DNA of 5,120 nt from Clostridiales bacterium (lineage in GTDB: Bacteria; Bacillota; Clostridia; Oscillospirales; Oscillospiraceae), in contig JAHZEF010000163.1 in NCBI GenBank assembly GCA_019422005.1, forward strand, positions 1 to 5,120, given 5' to 3'. Of the stretch, positions 1-5,065 are shown one piece after another; the stretch's first letter is position 1; each line of letters starts with the position of its first letter. Position numbers and translations under genes: made by a program. The notes under the pieces were generated by a model that did not search any database, had not been told where the DNA came from, and saw nothing but the letters and a program-made list of their open reading frames with translations.

Positions 1-598
1 TGAAGGGGTTGTCCTCCACGGCGTTGCAGAACACCACCAGCTTGGCGCAGCCCATGCCGCCCTGATCGGCAGTACGGGCGGCGGTCTCCTTGATGATCCG
101 TCCCATGAGGGCCACGGCGTCCATGTTGATGCCGGCCCTGGTGGAGCCCACGTTGACGCTGGAGCAGACCATGTCGGTGGTGGACAGGGCTTCGGGGATG
201 GACTCGATGAGCCGCCGGTCGCCGGTGGTCATGCCCTTGTGCACCAGCGCGGAAAAGCCGCCGATGAAGTTGACGCCCACTTCCTTTGCCGCGTCGTCCA
301 TGGCCCGGGCAAAGGGGGCAAAGTTGTCCGTATGGCTGGCCGCGCCCACCAGAGAGATGGGCGTGACGGAAATCCGCTTGTTGACGATGGGAATGCCCAA
401 TTCCTTTTCGATGGACTCGCCGGTGGGAACCAGACGCTCGGCGCTGCGGCAGATCTTGTCATAGATCTTCTTGGCGCAGGCGTTCGGGTCGGGGTCGGCG
501 CAGTCCAGCAGGCTCAGGCCCAGGGTGATGGTGCGGATATCCAGATGCTGATGGTCGATCATGTCGATGGTGGACATGATATCGTTGTGACTGAGCAT
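1..598 (-). CDS. PFL family protein (DUF711/UPF0210), N-terminal 199 residues, 3' end outside the window
   Basis: The visible part starts MLSHNDIMSTIDMIDHQHLD and contains RTITLGLSLLDC (22-33), GIPIVNKRISVTPISLVGAA (68-87), EVGVNFIGGFSALVHKG (106-122), SIPEAL (133-138), VCSSVNVGSTRAGINMDAV (144-162) and GCAKLVVFCNAVEDNPF (183-199). I recognise these blocks as the UPF0210/DUF711 family, whose full length is about 450 residues, so less than half is present. The family is named for a remote structural likeness to pyruvate formate-lyase-type proteins; its reaction is unknown and it is expected in the cytoplasm. Any C-terminal glycyl-radical-like region would lie outside the window. The start at 598 is supported by AAGGAG seven bases upstream (606-611) and by matching the usual family N-terminus. 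It is the third gene of a leftward cluster, 64 nt after the ACT-domain gene, its usual neighbour in Firmicutes. The family call is firm; the function is open. Confidence 0.95.
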   Translation of the reverse strand, partial: MLSHNDIMSTIDMIDHQHLDIRTITLGLSLLDCADPDPNACAKKIYDKICRSAERLVPTGESIEKELGIPIVNKRISVTPISLVGAASHTDNFAPFARAMDDAAKEVGVNFIGGFSALVHKGMTTGDRRLIESIPEALSTTDMVCSSVNVGSTRAGINMDAVALMGRIIKETAARTADQGGMGCAKLVVFCNAVEDNPF

Positions 599-629
599 GA
601 CAACACTCCTTATGAGGGATAAACTGGGG

Positions 630-659
630 GGCTGTTCCCGCGGCAGAGCGGGAGCAGCC
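630..659. other. Intercistronic hairpin between the ACT-domain and PFL-family genes
   Basis: An inverted repeat fills about half of the 64-nt gap. GGCTG (630-634) pairs with CAGCC (655-659), and TCCCGC (636-641) pairs with GCGGGA (648-653), with a 6-nt loop. One non-complementary position (635/654) interrupts the stem; it would be C-A in the leftward transcript. No run of U follows on either strand, so it is not a standard intrinsic terminator. It could stabilise the mRNA or tune PFL-gene expression relative to the upstream genes; that is inference. Confidence 0.55.
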
Positions 660-662
660 GGA

Positions 663-932
663 TCAAATGGTGTGCATGGCGTTGAAAATATCCTCCCGCT
701 GGACGCGGATGGACAGCTGCATTTCCTCGCCTTTCCGGCTGAGGGCGTCGGCGATGCCGTCGAAGCCGGCGGCCGCCCCGGAAGTATCGGTCAGCATGAT
801 CATGGTGAAAAAGTCCTCCATGACCGTTTGGGAAATATCGATGATATTGATATTGAGGCGGGCCAGGAGGCCGCAGACCTCTGCGATGATGCCGACCCGG
901 TCCGGACCGACGACGGTGACGATTGCGCGCAT
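663..932 (-). CDS. Small ACT domain protein (UPF0237 type)
   Basis: This 89-residue protein is one ACT domain and nothing else. It starts MRAIVTVVGPDRVGIIAEVC; the G-P-D-R-V-G-I-I turn (9-16) before the first helix is the typical ACT ligand and dimer loop. The stretch LLARLNINIIDISQTVME (22-39) matches the strand after the helix, and the D-F-F-T-M-I-M-L segment (40-47) gives the next strand. Stand-alone ACT domains of this kind usually bind a small ligand such as an amino acid and may regulate a partner protein. Here the partner would be the PFL-family protein encoded next, a pairing common in Firmicutes, but ligand and role are unknown. GAGGAGG (940-946) lies seven bases before the ATG, and its first bases overlap the stop codon of the upstream nucleotidase gene. 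That 12-nt gap indicates translation from a shared transcript. Confidence 0.93.
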   Translation of the reverse strand: MRAIVTVVGPDRVGIIAEVCGLLARLNINIIDISQTVMEDFFTMIMLTDTSGAAAGFDGIADALSRKGEEMQLSIRVQREDIFNAMHTI

Positions 933-944
933 AACATATCCTCC

Positions 945-1520
945 TCATTCCAGTTGGTCCAGATTCAGCGCAAAGCTGTCCAGACAGTATTTCATGAAAT
1001 AATCCAGTTCCGGAAGATGCATCTCCTCCAGCGCCTGCCGCGTCTGCCGGGCGGCCGATTCAAATTCCTGATTGCCGGCTTTCAGCTCTTCCATGCATTT
1101 GATGTGGGCGGAGAGCTTGTCGGCGGCTTTGACGATCCGGCGGACTTCTCCGTCGGATTCCAGCAGGAGCGGGCGATAGCCGTGCTGCAGCTCCGGGGGC
1201 AGCATGGACAGCAGTTTTTCGGCGCTGACGGTTTCCACCTGCTTGTACGCCTGCCGGATATCCGGGTTGTAGTATTTGATGGGCGTGGGCAGATCGCCGG
1301 TGAGAATCTCCGGGGCGTCGTGGAACAGCGCCGCCGCGGCGCAGCGGTCGGGGTCGGCGCCGCCGCCCAGGATTTCCCGGTTGATCATGGCCAGCCCATG
1401 GGCCAGAACGGCCACCATATGGCTGTGCTCCTGGATATTCTCGGTGAATGTATTGCGCATCAGCCCCCAGCGCTGGATATAGCGCATACGGGAAATCAGC
1501 GCAAAAAAACGGTGTGCCAT
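945..1520 (-). CDS. yfbR: YfbR-type HD-domain 5'-deoxynucleotidase
   Basis: The 191-residue product resembles E. coli YfbR (199 residues), a cytoplasmic metal-dependent phosphohydrolase that removes the 5'-phosphate of deoxynucleoside monophosphates. HD-family metal ligands are visible: His32 in TENIQEHS, His67-Asp68 in ALFHDAPEILTGDLPTP, and Asp134 in KAADKL. Glu71 matches the catalytic Glu of the HDxxE motif. Arg17-Trp18 in IQRWGLMRN occupy the place of the substrate-selecting Arg-Trp pair. The terminal block LPELDYFMKYCLDSFALNLD also matches YfbR. The frame stays open upstream to 1640, but I chose the ATG at 1520 because its MAHRFFALISRM N-terminus aligns with YfbR (HFFAHLSRL) and AGGAG lies ten bases upstream (1531-1535). 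It is the first gene of the leftward cluster, behind an extended -10 promoter. The family is clear; substrate preference is inferred from homology. Confidence 0.95.
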   Translation of the reverse strand: MAHRFFALISRMRYIQRWGLMRNTFTENIQEHSHMVAVLAHGLAMINREILGGGADPDRCAAAALFHDAPEILTGDLPTPIKYYNPDIRQAYKQVETVSAEKLLSMLPPELQHGYRPLLLESDGEVRRIVKAADKLSAHIKCMEELKAGNQEFESAARQTRQALEEMHLPELDYFMKYCLDSFALNLDQLE

Positions 1521-1554
1521 GCCTGCCGCCCTCCTGTATCTGTTTCGGTATCGT

Positions 1555-1584
1555 ATTATAGCACACCCTGCGGATGCGGCGCAA
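1555..1584 (-). promoter_or_regulatory. Extended -10 vegetative promoter of the yfbR-ACT-PFL cluster
   Basis: On the minus strand a perfect TATAAT (1560-1555) is directly preceded by TGC (1563-1561), giving the extended -10 form TGnTATAAT. Upstream with an 18-bp spacer is only a weak -35, TTGCGC (1584-1579); extended -10 promoters tolerate a poor -35. Transcription would start near 1548 and leave about 28 nt before the yfbR ATG, enough room for its AGGAG site. No other good promoter was seen before the two downstream genes, so all three are probably read from here. Confidence 0.7.
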
Positions 1585-1635
1585 TGCACAAAACCGGCGG
1601 ACGCGGGGAAAAACGCGGCGGAGCCGCACGGAGCG

Positions 1636-1666
1636 TGCATATTTGCTTCCAGCTTCGCCCATACTA
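1636..1666 (+). promoter_or_regulatory. Sigma-G (forespore) promoter of the ger operon
   Basis: TGCATA (1636-1641) and CATACTA (1660-1666) are separated by 18 bp. This agrees closely with the B. subtilis sigma-G consensus (G-n-A-T-A/G, 17-18 bp, CATACTA-like). Germinant receptor operons in Bacillus are known to be transcribed by sigma-G in the forespore, and the genes directly downstream are such an operon, so motif and context agree. Transcription should begin near 1673, giving a leader of only about 13 nt before the ATG at 1686. No competing sigma-A site was seen in the 165-bp gap between the divergent genes. Confidence 0.8.
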
Positions 1667-1673
1667 GGACGAA

Positions 1674-1680
1674 GAGGTGA
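1674..1680 (+). promoter_or_regulatory. Ribosome binding site deciding the gerAA-like start
   Basis: GAGGTGA lies five bases before the ATG at 1686. A GTG at 1677 is in the same frame and would add three residues. However, that GTG lies inside this Shine-Dalgarno sequence and would be only about four bases from the predicted sigma-G transcription start, too close for ribosome binding. The ATG at 1686 is therefore preferred. Confidence 0.8.
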
Positions 1681-1685
1681 AGAAT

Positions 1686-3089
1686 ATGGAACGGCAGCCC
1701 ATTACCGACGAGGCGATTGTCCGCGCGTTCGGCGATACGGGGGATTTTGTGGCCAGGGATGTGGAAGCCGCCGGCCGCCGGCTGCGGGTCTATTTTATAG
1801 ACGGCCTGACCTCCGGCGGCAACATTTCAGACTTTGTAATCCGGCCGCTGAGCATGGCGCTGACGGGCGGCTCTATGGCGGAGCTTTTGGAGAGGGCCCG
1901 GACGGGGACGGTATATAACGCTGTGGCAGAGCCGGTTGATTCGCTGGACGGCGTCCTTTCCAAGCTGGTCAACGGCTTCACGGTGGTGCTGTTTCCCGGA
2001 GAAGATACGGCCCTGGCGTTTGAGACCAAAAGCCCCGTCAACCGCGGCCCCGGAACGCCGGAGGTGGAAAACACGGTCAAAGGCGCCAAAGACGCCTTCA
2101 ATGAAAATATGCGCATCAATACCAGCCTCCTGCGGCGGCATATGCGTTCGCCGGCGCTGCGCTTTACCCAATGCGTGGTGGGACGGCAGACCAGAACCAA
2201 CGTTTCGGTTGCCTGGGTGCATGGCGTTTCAGATCCCAGGCTGGTGGAGCGCACGGTCCGGCGGCTGCAGTCGCTGGAAGTGGACGGCCTTGTGACGCCT
2301 GCCGCGGCGGAGGAGTATCTGACCGGAAGCCGGAAGACGGCATTCCCGCTGCTGCAGTATACAGAGCGGACAGACCGGTTTGTCTCCGCGCTCCTGACCG
2401 GGCGGGTGGGCGTGCTGGTGGACGGCCTGCCGCTGGGCTATCTGGTGCCGGTGGATCTGGGGCGGCTGATGGATTCGCCGGAGGATTTGGGGCGGGACTA
2501 TGTCAGCGCCTCCGCCATCCGGATCCTGCGCTACGGCGCGCTGCTGCTGAGCCTGCTCCTGCCCGGCCTGTATGTGGCGATGGCTGCGTTTCATCAGGAG
2601 ATGATCCCGACGCAGCTGCTGCTGGCGATCATTGAGAGCAAGCAGTCGGTGCCCTTCCCGACCATCCTGGAGATCCTGTTTCTGCTGCTGGCGTTTGAGA
2701 TTCTGCAGGAGGCCGGCCTGCAGCTGCCCCAGTCCATCGGGCAGACCGTGTCTATCATCGGCGGCCTGGTGGTTGGAACGGCGGCCGTGGAGGCCAAGCT
2801 GATTTCGCCTGCGGCGCTGATTGTGGTGTCTGTTGCAGGGATCTGCGGCTTTGCGCTGCCGGGCAGGGATTTTGCCGATGCGATACGGATCTGGCGGCTG
2901 GTTCTGACGGTGTTTGCCAGCCTGGCGGGCCTGTTTGGGCTGACGGCCGGCTTTCTGCTGCTGGTTGGGCACCTGGCGGGGCTCAGCTCGTACGGCGTGT
3001 CCTATCTGGCGCCGTTTTCAGCTGCCAGCGGCGGCGACGCGGTGCTTCGGAAGCGGCTGATCACAAGGCGGAGGAAGGGACGGGAATGA
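1686..3089 (+). CDS. GerA family spore germination protein, A subunit (GerAA-like)
   Basis: This 467-residue protein is close to the usual 480-490 residues of GerAA proteins. These are A subunits of inner spore membrane germinant receptors, which sense nutrients and trigger germination. A soluble N-terminal part (about 1-275) contains the family block at 114-153: TKSPVNRGPGTPEVE, then VKGAKDAFNENMRINTSLLR. The C-terminal part is membrane-embedded, with hydrophobic stretches near 284-304, 326-344, 352-392 and 405-435. It carries the signatures PFPTILEILFLLLAFEILQE (323-342), LQLPQSIGQTVSIIGGLVVG and LISPAALIVVS. The end is basic (KRLITRRRKGRE), probably cytoplasmic. It is the first gene behind a sigma-G promoter, and its TGA overlaps the next ATG by 4 nt (ATGA). 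SpoVAF is a close relative, but the GerC-like and GerAB-like partners point to a receptor. The germinant cannot be read from the sequence. Confidence 0.93.
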   Translation: MERQPITDEAIVRAFGDTGDFVARDVEAAGRRLRVYFIDGLTSGGNISDFVIRPLSMALTGGSMAELLERARTGTVYNAVAEPVDSLDGVLSKLVNGFTVVLFPGEDTALAFETKSPVNRGPGTPEVENTVKGAKDAFNENMRINTSLLRRHMRSPALRFTQCVVGRQTRTNVSVAWVHGVSDPRLVERTVRRLQSLEVDGLVTPAAAEEYLTGSRKTAFPLLQYTERTDRFVSALLTGRVGVLVDGLPLGYLVPVDLGRLMDSPEDLGRDYVSASAIRILRYGALLLSLLLPGLYVAMAAFHQEMIPTQLLLAIIESKQSVPFPTILEILFLLLAFEILQEAGLQLPQSIGQTVSIIGGLVVGTAAVEAKLISPAALIVVSVAGICGFALPGRDFADAIRIWRLVLTVFASLAGLFGLTAGFLLLVGHLAGLSSYGVSYLAPFSAASGGDAVLRKRLITRRRKGRE

Positions 3090-3577
3090 AGAAATTACTG
3101 CTGTTTGCAGCGGCGGTTTTGGCCGCAGGCCTTCTGGGCTGGCTGCCGGCCACGCAGCGGGACGTGGGAACGCTGCTTCCCGTGCAGACGCTGATTCTCT
3201 CCATCCGGGACGGGGAACTGGTGCTGGAGGGCGGGGAAGGCCTGCGGGGAACCGGCGGAAGCTGGAACGAGGCCATGGCCGACCTCCGGGCCACGGCGCC
3301 GGGGGACGCCTTTTTCGGCTCTACAGGGCAGATTATTCTGGTGGACCGCGCCGCGGCGCTGCTGGAAGATGTGCTGGGGGATCCCAGCCTGCGCCCCGCC
3401 GCGCGGATTTATGCGGGGACCGGCGAACCGGATCCGGAGAGCGCCACGGCATATCTCGATGCGCACAGATCCGGCATAACGCTGCAGAGCCTGCAGGCGG
3501 CGGCGCTGGAGGGCAGGGAAACGCGGCTGCCGCTGCTGGTCTGCCGCGAAGGGAGGTACTGGCTGAAAGATGGATGA
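3086..3577 (+). CDS. Short GerC-like germination protein, N-terminal domain only, no lipobox Cys
   Basis: The 163-residue product begins with a basic-hydrophobic export signal or anchor (MKKLLLFAAAVLAAGLLGWL). It lies between A- and B-type receptor genes, where the C subunit is expected. Parts resemble the first domain of Ger(x)C proteins: RDVGTLLPVQTLILSI after the anchor (where D-x-R-E-x-x-x-L is usual), SWNEAMADL (59-67), FFGSTGQIILV (76-86, like the family's FFGH...VIIIG), and LEDVLGDPSLRPAARIYAGT. GerC proteins are normally lipoproteins of about 370-400 residues. This one stops at LPLLVCREGRYWLKDG, about where domain 1 would end, and Gly18-Trp19 occupies the place of the usual Gly-Cys-Trp, so no lipid anchor site is visible. 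The reading frame is intact and neatly overlaps both neighbours, arguing against recent decay. GGAGG (3070-3074) and AAGGGA (3075-3080) precede the ATG. The assignment rests on weak similarity and position. Confidence 0.65.
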   Translation: MKKLLLFAAAVLAAGLLGWLPATQRDVGTLLPVQTLILSIRDGELVLEGGEGLRGTGGSWNEAMADLRATAPGDAFFGSTGQIILVDRAAALLEDVLGDPSLRPAARIYAGTGEPDPESATAYLDAHRSGITLQSLQAAALEGRETRLPLLVCREGRYWLKDG

Positions 3578-4568
3578 GTATTCACCGCGGCAGCTGTCCG
3601 CGCTGGCGGTTACGGCGCTTGCAGCGCCGCTTGTGACCGTCTGTTCCGCCGTCAGCTGGCAATGGGTGCTGCTGGGCGCCGGCGCGGCGGGCGTTTTCCT
3701 ATTCTATATTGTATGGAGCGCCCGGGGCCTGACGCCCGGGACCGGGTATGCGCATCTGGTGCGCGCGGCCTACGGCGGCGCGGCCGGTACAGCGATGACG
3801 GCGCTTTACTGGGCCTGGCTGGTGCTGCTGACCGGACTGGCTGCCAGCATGGTGGTTGTGGCGTTTCCGCAGGACCGCGCGTTTCCCCTGATCCCGGCGG
3901 TACTGCTTCTGCTGGCGTCCCTGGTAGCCGCCAAGGGGGCGGGGGCGGTCTGCCGCTTCGGCGGCACGCTGTTTCTGGCGGTGGCTGCGCTTCTGGCATG
4001 CAATCTGGTGTTCGGCGCGGGCGATGTGCGGCTGGAAAACCTCCGGCCTGCCGGAAGCAGCAAAGAGGCCCTGGGGCCGCTGTCCATTCTTCTTCTGCCG
4101 GCGGCAGCATTGTTTCTGCGGGACAGGCTGGCGCACCGCGGCACGCCGTACGGCCGGTGGTACCTTCTGGCCGCAGGGCTGGCGGTGGCGGTCAGCGTGG
4201 TATGCGTCGGCGCGCTGGGGCTGCCGCTGGCAAAAGCGTCCGCCAATCCGTTCTGGCTGATGAGCAGAAGCATTTCCATTTTGGGCGTCATGGAGCGCTT
4301 TGAAGCGGTGATATCGTCGCTTCTATCCATCAGTTTCTGCTGCCTGCTGGCATTTCTGCTGAGCGCGGGGCAGAAGGCGCTGCAGGGGATGGCGCCCATG
4401 CTCGGGGAAGGGACGTCCGTCTGCTGCACCGCCGCGCTGGGTGCCGCGTCCATGTGGCTGGTTCCCCGGGTGCCGGCGTGGATATGGTGCGCGGGGAATC
4501 TGCTATTTTGGGGCATTCTGCCGGTTGTGACACTAGCGGTAGTGCGGCAAAGAAAAAAAGCAAAATAA
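3570..4568 (+). CDS. GerAB-like spore germination permease, B subunit
   Basis: This 332-residue protein is very hydrophobic. Stretches near 10-26, 31-49, 73-99, 107-127, 133-149, 170-184, 197-221, 247-267 and 284-325 suggest about ten membrane helices, as in GerAB proteins of the APC transporter superfamily. The start MDEYSPRQLSAL matches the family's common I-S-x-R-Q-L opening. GerAB subunits form the germinant-binding membrane part of the receptor in the inner spore membrane; the ligand cannot be told from sequence. It is somewhat shorter than the usual 360-370 residues. The ATG overlaps the end of the GerC-like gene by 8 nt; the nearest good SD, GGGAGG (3551-3556), is 13 nt away, so translational coupling is likely. 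The basic tail RQRKKAK (326-332) is encoded by an A-rich stretch that runs into the rRNA promoter region. The family call is supported by hydropathy, N-terminus and operon context. Confidence 0.85.
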   Translation: MDEYSPRQLSALAVTALAAPLVTVCSAVSWQWVLLGAGAAGVFLFYIVWSARGLTPGTGYAHLVRAAYGGAAGTAMTALYWAWLVLLTGLAASMVVVAFPQDRAFPLIPAVLLLLASLVAAKGAGAVCRFGGTLFLAVAALLACNLVFGAGDVRLENLRPAGSSKEALGPLSILLLPAAALFLRDRLAHRGTPYGRWYLLAAGLAVAVSVVCVGALGLPLAKASANPFWLMSRSISILGVMERFEAVISSLLSISFCCLLAFLLSAGQKALQGMAPMLGEGTSVCCTAALGAASMWLVPRVPAWIWCAGNLLFWGILPVVTLAVVRQRKKAK

Positions 4569-4580
4569 TTGAAAAAAATG
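4549..4580 (+). promoter_or_regulatory. A-rich UP-element-like tract before rRNA promoter P1
   Basis: About two thirds of these bases are A, in several A-tracts, and they end directly before the -35 of P1. Relative to the predicted start at 4616 they cover about -67 to -36, the position of an rRNA UP element contacted by the alpha subunits of RNA polymerase. The first 20 bases are also the last codons and stop of the GerAB-like gene. Confidence 0.5.
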
Positions 4581-4609
4581 TTGACAGAAAAGGAAAAGTT
4601 TGATATCAT
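4581..4609 (+). promoter_or_regulatory. rRNA operon promoter P1
   Basis: A perfect TTGACA (4581-4586) is followed after a 17-bp spacer by TATCAT (4604-4609, five of six consensus bases). Transcription would start near G4616. The -35 begins 12 bp after the TAA of the preceding germination gene. This is the first of three tandem sigma-A-type promoters leading into the 16S gene. Confidence 0.82.
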
Positions 4610-4672
4610 ATGCAGGCACCTGATGAGGGGCCGCAAAACCTGACAGTTCAGAACAAAAAACATTGAAAAATG

Positions 4673-4692
4673 TGAAAAAAGTTCTTGACAAA
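4673..4692 (+). repeat. 20-bp exact direct repeat, copy 1 (over the P2 -35)
   Basis: TGAAAAAAGTTCTTGACAAA is identical to the sequence at 4817-4836, 144 bp downstream. It contains an A6 tract, GTTC and the whole -35 hexamer, so the two promoters share the same upstream RNA polymerase contact region. Confidence 0.95.
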
Positions 4693-4713
4693 AGACAGGC
4701 GATGTGATAGACT
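4685..4713 (+). promoter_or_regulatory. rRNA operon promoter P2
   Basis: TTGACA (4685-4690) and TAGACT (4708-4713, four of six) are separated by 17 bp, with an A6 tract just upstream of the -35. Transcription would start near G4720. Its -10 is the weakest of the three tandem promoters. Confidence 0.7.
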
Positions 4714-4748
4714 AAAAAAGTTCCGCGCGGCGGACGCGGCCGGGAGGC

Positions 4749-4774
4749 AGCGGAGGAAACCGGGCGGGAAACTT
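4749..4774 (+). repeat. Imperfect direct repeat, copy 1, between P2 and P3
   Basis: The pattern AGCGGA, a purine spacer, CCGGG, four variable bases, AAACTT occurs here over 26 bp and again at 4793-4817 over 25 bp (start-to-start distance 44 bp). The second copy ends at the A-tract in front of P3. Confidence 0.65.
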
Positions 4775-4783
4775 CAAAGTTTC
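4768..4783. repeat. Perfect inverted repeat between P2 and P3
   Basis: GAAACTT and AAGTTTC are perfect arms around a central CA. The 16-bp element ends 45 bp before the P3 -35. It could be a protein-binding site or a small hairpin in transcripts from P1 and P2; nothing in the sequence decides between these. Confidence 0.6.
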
Positions 4784-4792
4784 ATAAAGGCC

Positions 4793-4817
4793 AGCGGAAA
4801 AACCGGGTAAAAAACTT
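4793..4817 (+). repeat. Imperfect direct repeat, copy 2, before P3
   Basis: This is the second copy of the AGCGGA / CCGGG / AAACTT pattern found at 4749-4774. Its last base is the first base of the 20-bp promoter repeat, so it lies directly against the P3 upstream region. Confidence 0.65.
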
Positions 4818-4836
4818 GAAAAAAGTTCTTGACAAA
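4817..4836 (+). repeat. 20-bp exact direct repeat, copy 2 (over the P3 -35)
   Basis: It is identical to 4673-4692 and places the same A6 tract, GTTC and TTGACA in front of P3. Confidence 0.95.
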
Positions 4837-4857
4837 GGTTAACGGGTATGGTATTAT
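4829..4857 (+). promoter_or_regulatory. rRNA operon promoter P3 (proximal)
   Basis: TTGACA (4829-4834), a 17-bp spacer and TATTAT (4852-4857, five of six) form a strong sigma-A-type promoter. Transcription would start near 4861-4864, about 210 nt before the 16S gene. It is the best matched of the three together with P1. Confidence 0.85.
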
Positions 4858-4883
4858 GAAACTCCACCGCGAGGGTGGGCAGT

Positions 4884-4902
4884 GCACCTTGTAAATTAAA
4901 CA
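4884..4902 (+). promoter_or_regulatory. boxA-like antitermination element
   Basis: GCACCTTGTAAATTAAACA resembles the C-C/T-T-T-G-A-A-A-A-C-T-A-A-A-C segment found in many Firmicutes rRNA leaders, where NusB-S10 binding to boxA prevents early termination. It follows a small hairpin, in the boxB-boxA order, about 20 nt from the P3 start. The match is from memory of related leaders and is not exact. Confidence 0.5.
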
Positions 4903-5047
4903 ACGTGAAAACATGACAATAGCACCTTGGACAATTTGAGTTTGGTGTTTTTGAAAAAGCACCGACTTAAGGTTTGTACAAAGCAAACATTAAGCCAACG
5001 AAATTTCTTGAGTAATTGCTAGAGCAAATTATTCGGTGAAATGATTT

Positions 5048-5065
5048 AAGCAGCTTCGGCTGTTT
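5048..5065 (+). other. TTCG-tetraloop hairpin just before the 16S gene
   Basis: AAGCAGC pairs with GCTGTTT (one G-T pair) around the very stable TTCG tetraloop. It ends about nine bases before the predicted 16S 5' end and probably helps folding or processing of the precursor. Confidence 0.65.

Noticed and set aside
597..1667. Long open frame of 356 codons on the plus strand
   Set aside because: It lies opposite three well recognised minus-strand genes, has low-complexity His/Gly/Asp-rich composition typical of an antisense frame in GC-rich DNA, and has no suitable ribosome binding site.
2229..2972. Open frame of 247 codons on the minus strand inside the gerAA-like gene
   Set aside because: Its Gln/Arg/His-rich composition is that of an antisense shadow of a hydrophobic, Leu-rich coding sequence.
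1686..3089. SpoVAF as the identity of the GerA-family gene
   Set aside because: SpoVAF belongs to the same family, but there are no spoVA genes nearby and the next two genes fit C and B receptor subunits.
3806..4663. Open frame of 285 codons on the minus strand opposite the GerAB-like gene
   Set aside because: The product shows no recognisable domain, mirrors the membrane protein on the other strand, and its start region lies in the rRNA promoter P1-P2 area.
4660..4673. Small inverted repeat ACATT-GAAA-AATGT before P2
   Set aside because: A five-base A/T-rich stem is expected by chance in such A-rich sequence and is not followed by a U run, so it is not a terminator of the ger operon.
4673..4836. 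Repeats as a CRISPR array
   Set aside because: There are only two exact copies, they contain promoter -35 hexamers, and there is no regular spacer series.
4712..4986. Two short minus-strand open frames in the rRNA promoter/leader region
   Set aside because: They overlap promoters P2 and P3 and leader hairpins, and no ribosome binding site or family similarity was seen.
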